DNA from: Brevundimonas vesicularis NBRC 12165
Lineage (GTDB): Bacteria; Pseudomonadota; Alphaproteobacteria; Caulobacterales; Caulobacteraceae
Assembly (NCBI RefSeq): GCF_001592205.1
Contig: NZ_BCWM01000001.1
Span: 186,001-250,000 of the forward strand
Direction: 5' to 3'
DNA length: 64,000 nucleotides
In this document: positions 51,524 to 61,506 of the stretch, one piece after another
Position numbering within the stretch: the first letter of the stretch is position 1
Layout of the letters: each line of letters opens with the position of its first letter
Translations under genes and position numbers: made by a program
Notes under the pieces: generated by a model
Database searches by the model: none
Seen by the model: only the letters and a program-made list of their open reading frames with translations
What the model was told of the DNA's origin: nothing

Positions 51524-53206
51524 TTAAGCCTGCGCCAGTTCTCCGTTTGCGCCCGCCTCGATCAGGGCGATCGTCTGCGGCAGGCCGTAGATGGCTGCGA
51601 ACGAACCGAAGCGCGGCCCCTGGCTGGCGCCCAACAGCACCTCGTAGAGCGCGCCAAACCAGGCTCGCAGCGGCTCGAACGCGTGGGCCTTGCCGACCGC
51701 ATAGACCTCGTTCTGGATCAGCTCGCCGTCGGTGGTGTCGGCCGGCAGCACCTTCAGCCGTTCGGCCAGGTCCAGCAGCGCCGCCTTCTCCTTGTCGTCC
51801 GGCAGGCGATAGGACTTCGAGGGCTTCACGAAGTCCACGTAGTAGTTCAGCGCGTGGTCCATCAGCCGATCCAGCAGCGGCTCGTTCTGCGGCGTCGCGT
51901 CAGGCAGGTATTTGGCGAAGTAGGCCCACAGCTGATCCTTGGTCGAGGCATTAGCCACGCCGACCAAGTTCAGAAGCAGGGCGAAGGACACCGGCGACGT
52001 GTGGGTCGGCGGGTCGCCCGCGTGGATCGACCAGACGGCGTTGTCGATCCGCTTGGCCGGCTCCTGGGTCTTGTAGCTCTCGATGAAGGCCAGATAGTCG
52101 TCGATGGCGCGCGGAATGACGTTGAAGTGCAGGCTCTTGGCCGACTTCGGTGACTGGAACATGTACCACGACAGGCTCTCGGGCGTGCCGTAGCGCAGCC
52201 ACTCGTCCATCGTCAGGCCGTTACCCTTGGACTTGGAGATCTTCTTGCCCTCGATGTCGAGGAAGAGCTCGTAGTTGAAGCCTTCGGGCGGGGTGCCGCC
52301 CAGGGCGCGGCAGACCTTGGAGCTTTCGCGCACGCTCTCGATCAGGTCCTTGCCCGACATCTCGTAGTCGATGTCCAGCGCGACCCAGCGCATGGCCCAA
52401 TCGGGCTTCCATTGCAGCTTCACATGGCCGCCCGTGACCGGCACCTCAGTGCGATTGCCCGGCTCGCCGGCGGGGTCTTCGAAGGTAATCGTGCCCTTCT
52501 CGACGTTGCGCGCAAGGGTCGGGACCTGCAGGACATGGCCGGTGATCGGGCTGACGGGCAGGAAGGGCGAATAGGTGGCGCGGCGCTCCTCGCCCAAGGT
52601 CGGCAGCATGATGGCCTGGACCGCGTCGAACCGTTCCAGAAGCGTCAGCAGCGTCGCGTCAAACCGGCCCGACTTGTAGGTCTCGGTCGATGACATGAAC
52701 TCATAATCGAAGCCGAAGCTGTCGAGGAAGGCGCGCAGGCGGGCATTGTTGTGCGCGCCGAAGCTGTCGTGGGTGCCGAAGGGATCGCGCACCCGCGTCA
52801 GGGATAGATGCAGGTCCTCGCGCAACATCTCCGGGTTCGGCACGCCTTCCGGCACCTTGCGCAGGCCGTCCATGTCGTCGGAGAAGGCGATCAGGCGCGT
52901 GGGCCAGTGGTCGCCGGTCAGGGCGCGAAAGGCGTTGCGCACCATGGTCGTGCGGGCGACCTCGCCGAAGGTGCCCATGTGCGGCAGGCCCGACGGGCCA
53001 TAGCCGGTCTCCAGGATCACCGGGCGCTGCAAGGCGGGAAAGGCCGCCAGGGCTTCATCCGCCTTGCCGGCGTCGATCAGAGCGCGCGCTTCGGCTCGTT
53101 CGGTCTCGCCCAGCCGTTTCTTCAGAACATGGGCCAGCAGGTTGCGAGCTTGTTCGAAGGGCCAGGACTTGGCCTCGCGGGCGAGGGTTTCGAGGTTCTG
53201 AAGCAT
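51524..53206 (-). CDS. lysK: Lysyl-tRNA synthetase, class I
   Basis: A 560-residue class I LysRS, the archaeal/alphaproteobacterial type. The HIGH-type motif is GPSGLPHMGTFGE and the KMSKS-type motif is KISKSKGNG near residue 300. The C-terminal helical anticodon domain is intact. Class I LysRS occurs in alphaproteobacteria and spirochaetes in place of the class II enzyme, and this is one marker of the lineage. No second lysS is visible here. It is followed by 41 bases of gap from the RidA gene. Confidence 0.96.
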   Translation of the reverse strand: MLQNLETLAREAKSWPFEQARNLLAHVLKKRLGETERAEARALIDAGKADEALAAFPALQRPVILETGYGPSGLPHMGTFGEVARTTMVRNAFRALTGDHWPTRLIAFSDDMDGLRKVPEGVPNPEMLREDLHLSLTRVRDPFGTHDSFGAHNNARLRAFLDSFGFDYEFMSSTETYKSGRFDATLLTLLERFDAVQAIMLPTLGEERRATYSPFLPVSPITGHVLQVPTLARNVEKGTITFEDPAGEPGNRTEVPVTGGHVKLQWKPDWAMRWVALDIDYEMSGKDLIESVRESSKVCRALGGTPPEGFNYELFLDIEGKKISKSKGNGLTMDEWLRYGTPESLSWYMFQSPKSAKSLHFNVIPRAIDDYLAFIESYKTQEPAKRIDNAVWSIHAGDPPTHTSPVSFALLLNLVGVANASTKDQLWAYFAKYLPDATPQNEPLLDRLMDHALNYYVDFVKPSKSYRLPDDKEKAALLDLAERLKVLPADTTDGELIQNEVYAVGKAHAFEPLRAWFGALYEVLLGASQGPRFGSFAAIYGLPQTIALIEAGANGELAQA

Positions 53207-53247
53207 GGCGGCGGTTTGCAGTCTGCATCCCGCCCGGTCAACCGCGA

Positions 53248-53592
53248 TCAGGCTTTGGCGGCGATTACGATGATCTCGACCTTGTAGTCGGGCGACGCGA
53301 GCCGGCTTTCGCCCGTGGCGCGAGCCGGCGGGTTGGCGGTGTCGACCCAGGCGTCCCAGACGCCGTTCATCGCCTCGAAGTCGGCGATGTCGGCCAGCCA
53401 GATCTGGGCCATCAGAATCTTGGACTTGTCGCTGCCGGCCTCGACCAGCAGCGCCTCGATCTCGGCCAGCGCCGTTCGGGTCTGCGTCGCCACGTCGTCG
53501 CCGGGTTCGCCGACCTGGCCCGACAGATAGATGGTGTCGCCGTGGACGACAGCCTCGCTCATGCGGGCGCCGGGCTGGATGCGGGTGATCAT
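53248..53592 (-). CDS. RidA/YjgF-family protein
   Basis: A 114-residue trimeric-type enamine/imine deaminase relative. GDTIYLSGQVG and a late RATGESRLASPDYKVEIIVIAA with the Arg of the family active site are visible. RidA proteins hydrolyse reactive 2-aminoacrylate-like intermediates from PLP enzymes. The ATG at 53592 is chosen over 53622. It lies upstream of lysK on the same strand. Confidence 0.85.
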   Translation of the reverse strand: MITRIQPGARMSEAVVHGDTIYLSGQVGEPGDDVATQTRTALAEIEALLVEAGSDKSKILMAQIWLADIADFEAMNGVWDAWVDTANPPARATGESRLASPDYKVEIIVIAAKA

Positions 53593-53653
53593 GGGCGGGG
53601 GTCCTTCGAAAACGTCCCTCACCTATCGCTGCCGGGGCCCGGCTGTCGAGCGG

Positions 53654-54130
53654 CTAGCGGCGGTTGAACCGCGAGACGGTCAAGCCGACGACGAGGGCGC
53701 CGGCGCCGACTATCAAGGCGTCCTCGATCAGGCCGCTCTTGGTCTGGCCGATGCGGGCCATGGCCTTCTTGCGACCCGAGAGGGTCAGATAGGCCAGCGG
53801 CACGGCCGTGCCGACCGCCAGGCCGGCGCCCAACTTCTCCTTGCCGCGCGGGGCCAGGGCGGCGCCGGCGATGCCCGCGCTCATGACCCGCGCCAATAGG
53901 CCCAGGAAGACGGTGCGATCGGGCGCAGTCTTCATCTTGTCGCCCAGCAGTTCGCCGATACCCATGGCCAGGGCGCCGAACTTGAACAGCTGCCGGTTCA
54001 GCAGGAAGACGCGGCCGGGCAACGGCTTGTGCGCCAGTTCGGCAGTGGCGAGGGCCGCCATCGGGGTCATGGAACGGGCGCTGGCGACAGCGCCGATGAG
54101 GGCGGATGGGAGGAGGTCGAGGGCTTTCAT
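53654..54130 (-). CDS. Membrane protein resembling DUF4126
   Basis: A 158-residue protein with four hydrophobic segments. It opens ALDLLPSALIGAVASARSMTPMAAL, a SMTP motif seen in DUF4126-type proteins, then KFGALAMGIGELLGDKMKTAPDR, which matches that family's centre. Function is unknown. It is on the minus strand between a RidA gene and the Lrp-type regulator. The family call is from memory of motifs. Confidence 0.65.
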   Translation of the reverse strand: MKALDLLPSALIGAVASARSMTPMAALATAELAHKPLPGRVFLLNRQLFKFGALAMGIGELLGDKMKTAPDRTVFLGLLARVMSAGIAGAALAPRGKEKLGAGLAVGTAVPLAYLTLSGRKKAMARIGQTKSGLIEDALIVGAGALVVGLTVSRFNRR

Positions 54131-54171
54131 GCCGCCACAACACCCGACCGGGCCGGAAGGTTCAGCCCGTT

Positions 54172-54621
54172 TCAGCCGCGGGCCGCCAGGACGTTGCGGA
54201 TCGCCAGGCTGGAGTGGATGCGCGACACGCCCGGCAGACGCGACAGGACGTCCTTGTGGATCACCTCATAGGCGGCGATGTCGGGCGCGACGGCGCGGAC
54301 GATGTAGTCGGCCTCGCCCGCCATCAGATAGCAGTCGCGGATTTCCGGGTGGTTGCGGACGGCCGCCTCGAACCGGCGCATGTGGTCGTCGGTCTGCTTC
54401 TCCAGCGTGATCTCGACATAGGCGACAACGCCGTCGTCGCTGTCGTTGGCCAGGACGGCGGCATAGCCCCGGATCACCCCGCGCTCTTCCAGGCGACGCA
54501 CGCGCCGCAGGCAGGCGGAAGGCGACAGACCGACGGCGGAGGCCAGGTCCGCATTGCTGATGCGCCCATCGGCGCGGAGCCGTTGAAGGAGGCGCTGGTC
54601 AAGGGGATCGAGCAGGGACAC
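54172..54621 (-). CDS. Lrp/AsnC-family regulator, likely of dadA
   Basis: A 149-residue feast/famine regulator. The N-terminal HTH (LDPLDQRLLQRLRADGRISNADLASAVGLSPSACLRRVRRLEERGVI) and C-terminal RAM domain (HPEIRDCYLMAGEADYIVRAVAPDIAAYE) are intact. It is divergent from dadA with about 135 bases between, holding dyads CGCA-N6-TGCG and TTGCGCAA. By analogy with other bacteria it would sense alanine or a related amino acid and activate dadA. Confidence 0.88.
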   Translation of the reverse strand: MSLLDPLDQRLLQRLRADGRISNADLASAVGLSPSACLRRVRRLEERGVIRGYAAVLANDSDDGVVAYVEITLEKQTDDHMRRFEAAVRNHPEIRDCYLMAGEADYIVRAVAPDIAAYEVIHKDVLSRLPGVSRIHSSLAIRNVLAARG

Positions 54622-54639
54622 AAGTTTCCACCATTTAGC

Positions 54640-54686
54640 CGCAGATTATTGCGTAAGACGTCTATCAGCGACCGATCGTTGCGCAA
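54640..54686. promoter_or_regulatory. Candidate Lrp-type operators between regulator and dadA
   Basis: Two dyads lie in the divergent gap: CGCA-N6-TGCG (54640-54653) and the 8-bp palindrome TTGCGCAA (54679-54686). Their centres are 36 bases apart, about 3.5 helical turns. They are plausible sites for the adjacent Lrp/AsnC-type regulator acting on both genes. Confidence 0.45.
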
Positions 54687-54756
54687 ACAGGCAGGATCGT
54701 CGATCCATGCAGCGCTAGCTTGCGGCGAATAACAACATTGGGCTTGGGAACGTCAC

Positions 54757-56043
54757 ATGCGGGTTCTGGTGCTTGGGTCGGGCGTCATCGGCGTCACAAC
54801 CGCCTGGTATCTCAGCCAGGCCGGGCATGAGGTCACGGTGGTGGATCGGCAGGCCGGTCCGGCGCTGGAAACCAGCTTCGCCAACGCCGCGCAGATTTCG
54901 CCGGGTTATTCCGCGCCCTGGGCTGCGCCGTCGATCCCGGTCAAGGCGATGAAGTGGCTGCTGATGCGCCACGCGCCCCTGATCGTGCGGCCGCGTCTGG
55001 ACATGGCTATGGTGCGCTGGACCATCGCGATGCTGCGCAACTGCACCCACGACCGCTATGCGCTGAACAAGAGCCGGATGGTACGTCTGGCCGAATACAG
55101 CCGCGACCAGATCGACCTGCTGCGCCGCGAGACCGGCATCACCTATGACGGTCGCCAGCAGGGGACGCTGCAGCTGTTCCGCACCGAAAAGCAGCTGGCC
55201 GACGTGCACAAGGACGTCGATGTGCTGAAGGCCGCCGGCGTCCCGTGCGAGGTGCTGGACCACGCCGGCTGCATCGCCGCCGAGCCGGGCCTGGCCGCCT
55301 CCGACGTCGATTTCGTCGGGGGTCTGCGCCTGCCGCATGACGAGACCGGCGACTGCTTCCTATTCACCAACGCCTTGGCGAAGCTGGCGGCGGAGCGCGG
55401 CGTGGTTTTCCACACCGCGACCGAGATCCAGTCGATCACGATGACGGACGGTCGCGCGACCGGCGCAATGACCAGCAAGGGCGCCATGACGGCCGATCTG
55501 GTGATCCTGGCGCTCGGCTCCTATTCGCCGATGATGGCCAAGCCGCTGGGTCTGGATCTGCCGGTCTATCCGGTGAAGGGCTATTCGATCACGGCCAAGA
55601 TCGTGAACGAAGACCGCGCGCCCGTCTCCACCGTCATGGACGAAAGCTACAAGGTGGCGATCACGCGCCTGGGCGACCGTATCCGCGTGGGCGGCATGGC
55701 CGAGCTGTCGGGATACAACAACACGCTGCCCGCCCTGCGTCGCGAGACCCTGGCCCATTCGGTCGGCAGCCTGTTCCCCGGCGGCGGCGACCTGGCGGGC
55801 GCCAGTTACTGGTCGGGCCTGCGTCCAATGACGCCGGACGGCACGCCGGTGATCGGCGCGACCAAGGTTCCGGGGCTTTATCTGAACACCGGCCACGGCA
55901 CCCTGGGCTGGACCATGGCGTGCGGCTCGGCGCGGGTTCTGGCCGACATGGTCGACGGCAAGGCGCCCGAGATCGAAACCCGCGACCTGTCGCTGAACCG
56001 CTATGGCGCCTGGGCCGGGGCGTTCGCGCCGGGCTACAGCTGA
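54757..56043 (+). CDS. dadA: D-amino acid dehydrogenase small subunit
   Basis: A 428-residue FAD-dependent oxidoreductase converting D-alanine and other D-amino acids to 2-oxo acids, donating electrons to the respiratory chain. The N-terminal [40 protein letters not shown] (dinucleotide-binding motif, residues 3-42) and C-terminal [39 protein letters not shown] are typical of DadA. No dadX racemase follows; instead there is a repeat-bearing gap before queA. It is divergent from the Lrp-type regulator. Confidence 0.95.
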   Translation: MRVLVLGSGVIGVTTAWYLSQAGHEVTVVDRQAGPALETSFANAAQISPGYSAPWAAPSIPVKAMKWLLMRHAPLIVRPRLDMAMVRWTIAMLRNCTHDRYALNKSRMVRLAEYSRDQIDLLRRETGITYDGRQQGTLQLFRTEKQLADVHKDVDVLKAAGVPCEVLDHAGCIAAEPGLAASDVDFVGGLRLPHDETGDCFLFTNALAKLAAERGVVFHTATEIQSITMTDGRATGAMTSKGAMTADLVILALGSYSPMMAKPLGLDLPVYPVKGYSITAKIVNEDRAPVSTVMDESYKVAITRLGDRIRVGGMAELSGYNNTLPALRRETLAHSVGSLFPGGGDLAGASYWSGLRPMTPDGTPVIGATKVPGLYLNTGHGTLGWTMACGSARVLADMVDGKAPEIETRDLSLNRYGAWAGAFAPGYS

Positions 56044-56067
56044 GATCAGACGTCGGCGGGAAATTTT

Positions 56068-56162
56068 ACCGTCTAAAGAGTCTAATTCGTCTAATCGCGC
56101 GGCGGCGGGTCCTTGGGCCGCGGACGGGAATTCACCGTCTAAAGTGTCTAATTCGTCTAATC
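56068..56162. repeat. Two copies of a GTCTAA triplet repeat (9-bp period)
   Basis: A 29-base element, ACCGTCTAAAG..., occurs at 56068-56096 and 56134-56162 with one base difference. Each copy holds three GTCTAA words spaced exactly nine bases apart, so six in all. The two copies start 66 bases apart. The rest of the 345-base gap between dadA and queA (56044-56388) holds no gene that I can support; it has a CCGGCC/GGCCGG hairpin at 56238-56261. The iteron-like arrangement suggests a protein-binding site; a coding origin on the minus strand (Leu-Asp repeats) would need rare TTA codons and is unlikely. Confidence 0.75.
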
Positions 56163-56388
56163 TGGCGGCATCATCCGGGTGAGGCGCGGGCGGGATTTGG
56201 TCGTCCCTTCCGCCTGAACTTACGCTGTCAAAGATCGCCGGCCAGTCTACCACACGGCCGGGGCGCGGTCGGTTGGACGCCGCTCGGAGGCGAAAACCCG
56301 TTGGAAATCAAATAGCGGGGCGCCAACGATGCGCTGGCAGGGCGCCGCGGCGTGGCGCGGCGCGTCGGAGCCCCCTATAGAGCGCGCG

Positions 56389-57474
56389 ATGAAGACCGCC
56401 GATTTCGATTTCGACTTGCCCGAAGACCGGATTGCGTTGCGCCCGGCCGATCCGCGCGATTCCGCGCGGCTGCTGGTGGTGAAAGGCGGCGCGCTGGAGG
56501 ACCGGATCGTTCGTGATCTGCCGGACTTCCTGCAGCCCGGCGACGCCCTGGTGTTCAACGATACGCGGGTCATTCCCGCCCGTCTGTCGGGCGTGCGTCA
56601 GCGGATCGGGGCCGAGGGCGAAACCCTGACGGTCGAGGTGGAGGCGACGCTGCACCACCGCGACGCGCCCGACGTCTGGTCCGCCTTCATGAAGCCGGGC
56701 AAGCGGATCAAGCCGGGGGATCGGATCCGGTTCGGAAACGCGAGCGACGCCGCCTGCGACCTTGGTCGTTTGGATGCGACGGTGACGGCAAAGGGGGAAG
56801 ACGGGCTGATCACCCTGACCTTTGACCTGGCGGGACCGGCGCTGGACGATGCGATCCGCGATGTCGGGGTCATGCCCCTGCCGCCCTATATCGCCGCCAA
56901 AAGACCCGAGGACGACCGCGACCGGTCAGACTATCAGACCGTGTTCGCCGAGCATGACGGTTCGGTTGCGGCGCCGACGGCGGGGCTGCATTTCACCCCT
57001 GCCCTGCTGGACGCCATCCGCGCCAAGGGTGTCTCGACCCATGCGGTGACGCTGCATGTCGGGGCCGGCACCTTCCTGCCGGTCAAGGCCGACGATCTTG
57101 CCGACCACAAGATGCACAGCGAATGGGGCGAGGTGTCGCCTGAAACCGCCGCCGCCCTGAACGCCGTCCATGCAAAGGGCGGGCGCGTCGTCTGCGTCGG
57201 CACCACCTCTCTGCGGCTACTGGAAAGCGCGACGTCCGAGGACGGCGAGATCAAACCCTTCCACGGCGACACGGCCATCTTCATCACGCCCGGCTATCGT
57301 TTCCGGGCGGTCGATGTGCTGATGACCAACTTCCACCTGCCGAAGTCGACGCTGTTCATGCTGGTCAGCGCCTTTGCGGGCACGGCGACGATGAAGGCGG
57401 CCTATGCCCATGCGGTCGCCGACGGCTATCGCTTCTATTCCTACGGCGACGGATCGCTGCTGTTCCGCGACTGA
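56389..57474 (+). CDS. queA: S-adenosylmethionine:tRNA ribosyltransferase-isomerase
   Basis: A 361-residue enzyme that adds the epoxycyclopentane moiety to preQ1-modified tRNA in queuosine synthesis. The N-terminal [43 protein letters not shown], the central [11 protein letters not shown], and [26 protein letters not shown] are diagnostic. The ATG at 56389 starts the homology; an upstream ATG at 56329 is in the leader. No tgt gene is seen next to it; pdxH is convergent. It completes a split queuosine set with queC-queE-queD at 43-45 kb. Confidence 0.96.
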   Translation: MKTADFDFDLPEDRIALRPADPRDSARLLVVKGGALEDRIVRDLPDFLQPGDALVFNDTRVIPARLSGVRQRIGAEGETLTVEVEATLHHRDAPDVWSAFMKPGKRIKPGDRIRFGNASDAACDLGRLDATVTAKGEDGLITLTFDLAGPALDDAIRDVGVMPLPPYIAAKRPEDDRDRSDYQTVFAEHDGSVAAPTAGLHFTPALLDAIRAKGVSTHAVTLHVGAGTFLPVKADDLADHKMHSEWGEVSPETAAALNAVHAKGGRVVCVGTTSLRLLESATSEDGEIKPFHGDTAIFITPGYRFRAVDVLMTNFHLPKSTLFMLVSAFAGTATMKAAYAHAVADGYRFYSYGDGSLLFRD

Positions 57475-57481
57475 TCGCGGG

Positions 57482-58156
57482 TCAGGGCCAGAGGCGGCCT
57501 GAGCGCCAGGCCTCGCCGTCGCGGTCGAAACGCAGTCGGTCATGCAGACGGAACGGGCGATCGCGCCAGAACTCGACCGAGCGCGGCACGACGCGCCAAC
57601 CGGTCCAGTGGGACGGGCGCGGCACCTCCTGACCATCGAAACGCGCGGTTTCGCGGCCCACGGCCTCTTCCAGCACGGTGCGATCCGACAGGGGGCGGGA
57701 CTGGTCCGAGGCCCAGGCGCCGATGCGGCTTTCGCGCGCGCGGCTGGCGAAATAGGCGTCGGCCTCGGCCGGCGTGACCGGCTCGACCGCGCCGCACACC
57801 CGCACTTGGCGACGAAGGGATTTCCAGTGGAAGGTCAGGGCGGCGGCTGCGCAACCGGCCAGTTCGACGCCCTTGGCGCTCTCGCTGTTCGAATAGAAGG
57901 TGAAGCCCCGCGCATCGACATCCTTCAGCAGAACGATCCGCGCATCGGGCAGGCCGTCGGCGTCGACGGTCGACAGGGTCATGGCGTTGGGATCGTTCGG
58001 CTCGTGCGCGCGCGCATCGGCCAGCCATTCGACGAACAGGCCGATGGGTTCGGGCCGGTCGAAGATGGTCTCGTCGCCATTGGCGGCCAGGGCGGCGGCG
58101 TAGTCGCGGGCGTATTCCTCACGCGACGGGCTGGGCGGGATCACGGATGCGGTCAT
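57482..58156 (-). CDS. pdxH: Pyridoxamine/pyridoxine 5'-phosphate oxidase
   Basis: A 224-residue FMN-dependent flavoenzyme making pyridoxal 5'-phosphate. [63 protein letters not shown] and the C-terminal [14 protein letters not shown]...LHDRLRF match PdxH. It is convergent with queA. The ATG at 58156 was chosen; an upstream start at 58204 adds sixteen residues. Confidence 0.94.
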   Translation of the reverse strand: MTASVIPPSPSREEYARDYAAALAANGDETIFDRPEPIGLFVEWLADARAHEPNDPNAMTLSTVDADGLPDARIVLLKDVDARGFTFYSNSESAKGVELAGCAAAALTFHWKSLRRQVRVCGAVEPVTPAEADAYFASRARESRIGAWASDQSRPLSDRTVLEEAVGRETARFDGQEVPRPSHWTGWRVVPRSVEFWRDRPFRLHDRLRFDRDGEAWRSGRLWP

Positions 58157-58266
58157 GCGAGTGATGTAGTCGGTGCTGGCTCGGCTGGGAATGATCGAGG
58201 TCAAAAACGGGCATGTCGCCGTCAGGGTTAACCGCCCATTGACCCTGATGCGCGAACGGTGACGGC

Positions 58267-59001
58267 ATGAGCGGGCCTGTTTCGATTTCAGATGTGTCCG
58301 GCGTCCGCGAGGCCCTGTCGATCTTGGGCCTGAACGGCGATGTCGATGCGTCGACGCTGAAGGCCGCCTTCCGCACGGCGGTGAAGGCGGCGCGGCCGGA
58401 TCAGGCCGGCGGGGACGCCGAGCGGTTCCGGCGCGTGATCGCGGCCTATCGACTGATCCAGGCGCACCAGCCCCCTCGCCCCGCCCTGTCGGCGCCCACC
58501 GCGCGGCCCGCGCCGACGCCGGTTCTGGTGCTGTCGCCGATGCAGGCCCTGGCCGGGGGTCAGGTCGAGGTCCGGCTGGGCGCGCGCACGGTGCGGGTCA
58601 CGGCGCCCAGGGGCCTGCGCAGCGGCGATCATCTGCGGCTGAGACGCGAGGCGGCGGACGGGAGCGATCTCTATCTGTCGGTGTTGATCCGACCCGAGGA
58701 CGGGCTGTCGGTCGTCGGCGACGACCTGTTCATGACCTGGGCCGTCGAGCGTCGCCTGATGGCCGACGGGGGGCGGGTGGAGATCGAAACCCCTGTCGGC
58801 ACGCGCTCGGCCTGGATCACCGCCGACATGGCCGCCCCGGTGCGGGTGCGGTTGAAGAACCTGGGCCTGCCCGCGCGTGGATCGCGGCCGGCGGGGCATC
58901 TGTTCGTGACGCTGGAGCCGTCGTCCGATGTCCCCTCGGCGGCCGAAGACCTGCTGGTGCGGTTCACGCGGGTCTGGACGCAGGAGCGTCTGGCGGCCTA
59001 A
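58267..59001 (+). CDS. J-domain-like protein with DnaJ C-terminal domain and altered HPD
   Basis: A 244-residue cytoplasmic protein. An N-terminal J-like domain (about 10-65, [30 protein letters not shown]) has RPD at residues 43-45 where J proteins carry the HPD essential for Hsp70 stimulation. A Pro/Ala linker leads to a DnaJ-C-type beta domain (about 85-225) resembling DnaJ/CbpA substrate-binding regions, including [19 protein letters not shown]. It probably binds clients or partners but may not activate DnaK. It is 9 bases upstream of aroC. Confidence 0.75.
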   Translation: MSGPVSISDVSGVREALSILGLNGDVDASTLKAAFRTAVKAARPDQAGGDAERFRRVIAAYRLIQAHQPPRPALSAPTARPAPTPVLVLSPMQALAGGQVEVRLGARTVRVTAPRGLRSGDHLRLRREAADGSDLYLSVLIRPEDGLSVVGDDLFMTWAVERRLMADGGRVEIETPVGTRSAWITADMAAPVRVRLKNLGLPARGSRPAGHLFVTLEPSSDVPSAAEDLLVRFTRVWTQERLAA

Positions 59002-59010
59002 GTCGGGGCC

Positions 59011-60096
59011 ATGTCGCACAATACCTTCGGCCATCTGTTTCGCGTGACCACCTGGGGCGAGAGCCACGGGCCGGCGATCGGCTGCGTCGTTGATGGATGC
59101 CCGCCGATGATCCCGCTGACCGAGGCGGACCTTCAGCCGTGGCTGGACCAGCGGAAGCCGGGCGGCAGCCGTTTCGTGACCCAGCGCAAGGAAAGCGACA
59201 CGGCGCGGATACTGTCGGGCGTGTTCGACGACGGCGACGGGCCGGTGACGACGGGCACGCCGATCTCGATCCTGATCGAGAACGAGGACCAGCGGTCAAA
59301 GGACTATGGCGAGATCGCCCGCGCCTATCGGCCGGGGCACGCCGACTATGCCTACCAGGTCAAATACGGGGTGCGCGACCATCGGGGCGGCGGTCGATCC
59401 TCGGCGCGCGAGACCGCCAGCCGGGTGGCGGCCGGGGCCGTGGCGCGCAAGGTGCTGGGCGACGGCGTTAAGATCAGGGCCGGCGTGGTGCAGATCGGCC
59501 CGCACCGGATCGCACCGGACCAGATCGACTTCGACGCCGTCCACGGCAATCCCCTGTTCGCCGCCTCGACCGAGGTCGTGGGCGACTGGGAGGCCTATCT
59601 GGACGGCATCCGCAAGGCGGGATCGTCGGTCGGGGCCATCGTCGCGCTGGAGGTCACGGGCGTTCCGGCGGGTTGGGGCGCGCCATTGTACGGCAAGCTG
59701 GACGGTGAGCTGGCGGCGGCCCTGATGTCGATCAACGCGGCCAAGGGCGTCGAGATCGGCGCCGGCTTCGAGGCCGCCGAACTGACCGGAGAACAGAACG
59801 CCGACGAGATGCGGCTGGACCTGAACAAGCAGCCGGTCTTCCTGTCGAACAAGGCTGGCGGCGTGCTGGGCGGGATTTCGACGGGCCAGCCGGTGACCGC
59901 GCGGGTCGCGTTCAAGCCGACCTCCTCCATCCTGACCCTGCGCCAGACGATCACCCGCGACGGCGAAGAGACGGACCTGCGCACCAAGGGCCGTCACGAC
60001 CCATGCGTCGCCCTGCGCGCCGTACCGGTGGTCGAGGCCATGGCCGCCTGCGTGCTGGCCGACGCGCATCTGAGGCATCGCGCCCAGGTCGGCTGA
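59011..60096 (+). CDS. aroC: Chorismate synthase
   Basis: A 361-residue FMN-dependent lyase making chorismate, the last common step to aromatic amino acids. [23 protein letters not shown] (active-site His), [52 protein letters not shown], and the terminal [20 protein letters not shown] are canonical. It follows the J-like gene closely. Length is normal. Confidence 0.97.
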   Translation: MSHNTFGHLFRVTTWGESHGPAIGCVVDGCPPMIPLTEADLQPWLDQRKPGGSRFVTQRKESDTARILSGVFDDGDGPVTTGTPISILIENEDQRSKDYGEIARAYRPGHADYAYQVKYGVRDHRGGGRSSARETASRVAAGAVARKVLGDGVKIRAGVVQIGPHRIAPDQIDFDAVHGNPLFAASTEVVGDWEAYLDGIRKAGSSVGAIVALEVTGVPAGWGAPLYGKLDGELAAALMSINAAKGVEIGAGFEAAELTGEQNADEMRLDLNKQPVFLSNKAGGVLGGISTGQPVTARVAFKPTSSILTLRQTITRDGEETDLRTKGRHDPCVALRAVPVVEAMAACVLADAHLRHRAQVG

Positions 60097-60225
60097 TCAG
60101 GGCCTGGGTCGGGGCGGACGCGGGTTTGCGCGATCGGTGTCGCGCCTCGGCGGCGGCTCGACCGGACGCGCCTCGCACCGCATCAGGGCCATCAGGGCCG
60201 ACAGGCCTGTCGTCATCACGATCAT
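60097..60225 (-). CDS. Possible 42-residue single-span membrane protein
   Basis: A short frame on the minus strand, MIVMTTGLSALMALMRC, with a hydrophobic start and a Pro/Arg-rich tail, and AGGA about nine bases before the ATG. It ends against the aroC stop. Together with the 41-residue candidate at 13104-13229 it may define a class of tiny membrane proteins, but both could be chance frames. The 227-base gap from aroC to the VOC gene shows nothing else. Confidence 0.3.
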   Translation of the reverse strand: MIVMTTGLSALMALMRCEARPVEPPPRRDTDRANPRPPRPRP

Positions 60226-60323
60226 CGCTCGATTCCTGCAACTGCGAACCGTTTGCAGGTTTGCGCATGTCGAGGGCGCGTGCAAGACAAGGGACCGGTG
60301 GCGCCCAACTCAGGAGATCAACC

Positions 60324-60665
60324 GTGCGTGAAGACGGAAAGCTGGACTACCTAGAACTCCCCGCCGCCAACCTGCCCGCGACCAAGCAATTCTACAGCCA
60401 GGCATTCGGCTGGACCTTCGTGGATTACGGCCCGACCTATGCCGCCTTCGATCAGGGTCTGGACGGCGGGTTCGACGCCGATCAGGCCGATCAGACCAAG
60501 GCGCCCCTGCCCATCCTGTACGCACACGACCTCGAGGCCATGCTGGCCAAGGTCGAGGCGGCCGGCGGCCGGATCGTGAAACCGATCTACAGATTCCCCG
60601 GCGGTCGCCGCTTCCACTTCGCCGATCCGTCCGGCACCGAAATGGCGGTGTGGTCCGAGGGCTGA
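60324..60665 (+). CDS. VOC/glyoxalase-superfamily protein with GTG start
   Basis: A 113-residue single-domain VOC protein starting GTG at 60324 with a strong AGGAG ribosome site 7-12 bases before. It reads LDYLELPAANLPATKQFYSQAFGWTFVDYG and ends GRRFHFADPSGTEMAVWSE, typical of the glyoxalase/bleomycin resistance family. Substrate unknown. No other VOC-specific neighbours. Confidence 0.85.
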   Translation: MREDGKLDYLELPAANLPATKQFYSQAFGWTFVDYGPTYAAFDQGLDGGFDADQADQTKAPLPILYAHDLEAMLAKVEAAGGRIVKPIYRFPGGRRFHFADPSGTEMAVWSEG

Positions 60666-60668
60666 GCC

Positions 60669-61463
60669 CTATTTGACGTCGACGGACTGGCCGATGCGTT
60701 CGGCCAGATCCCGGTCCGCGCCCTCGACGCTGGCGATCCAGACGTGGATTTCCTTGGGGTCCGCAGCGCGCTGAAACAGATGCTCCATCGCCAGACGGCG
60801 GCTGCCTTCGGTGACGACGACCGAGGCGCGGCCGCCGGCGCGGACCGTCTCGCCGTCGTAGATCGGAAACTGCGACGACGGACCGGCGTAGATCATCAGC
60901 AGGGTCTGGTCGCCGCGCTGGACGCGATAGATGCTGGCGTTCGCGCCGGCGCGCGCCGGGGTGATGGTCAGGCCGGCGGGCTGCTGGATGCTGAACGGCA
61001 GAGCGGCGATGGCGGCGGCGTTCAAGGCCGCCGGCGCGGATGCGGCGGCCGGCGGGGTTGCGGCAGGCGCGGTCGTTGTCGGTTGAGGCGTGGTCGCCTG
61101 AGGCGCCGCTGTGGTCGGGGCTGGCGTTTGCGGACGTGTCGCGGTCGCCGGGCGCGTCGTGGTCGCCGGGCTTTGGCCGATGGGCGGCTGGGCCTGGGTC
61201 GTGCGCGGTGCGGATGACGCGGCGGGCGCCGGACGCGGCGATGCCGCGGGGGTCTGGCCGATTGGAGGCAAGGCCTGGCTCGTCGCCCGGGCCGGGGCCT
61301 GCGCCGGGACTTGGGTCGGCGCTGCGGTGGAGGCGGCGGGCGGGGTCGCGGAAGGCGGGGCGCTGTTCAAGTCTCGCGTCAGGTTGGAACCGGCGCGCTG
61401 CGGCGGAGGCGTCGTCGCCTGTCCGGAAATCACGAGGGCGGCGGCAAGGGCGATCATGGGCAT
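60669..61463 (-). CDS. Exported Pro/Ala/Thr-rich protein, function unknown
   Basis: A 264-residue exported protein with a short signal peptide (MPMIALAAALVISGQA). The middle (about 18-150) is Pro/Ala/Thr-rich and low complexity, with PPIGQ repeated (PPIGQTPA, PPIGQSPA). A C-terminal globular domain of about 100 residues follows (LPFSIQQPAGLTI, ASIYRVQRGDQTLLMIYAG, LFQRAADPKEIHVWIASV). The linker suggests an anchor extending across the cell wall. No family recognised. It lies downstream of the histidine kinase on the same strand. Confidence 0.7.
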   Translation of the reverse strand: MPMIALAAALVISGQATTPPPQRAGSNLTRDLNSAPPSATPPAASTAAPTQVPAQAPARATSQALPPIGQTPAASPRPAPAASSAPRTTQAQPPIGQSPATTTRPATATRPQTPAPTTAAPQATTPQPTTTAPAATPPAAASAPAALNAAAIAALPFSIQQPAGLTITPARAGANASIYRVQRGDQTLLMIYAGPSSQFPIYDGETVRAGGRASVVVTEGSRRLAMEHLFQRAADPKEIHVWIASVEGADRDLAERIGQSVDVK

Positions 61464-61506
61464 GGCCCGACCATCGCGCGGCCGGGGCGCGACCGCAAGC
61501 GCGACC

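Noticed and set aside
55360-56253. Long minus-strand frame antisense to dadA reading Leu-Asp repeats over the GTCTAA elements
   Set aside because: It is mostly the shadow of dadA, and the repeats would use the rare TTA codon; the DNA-level repeat is a simpler explanation.
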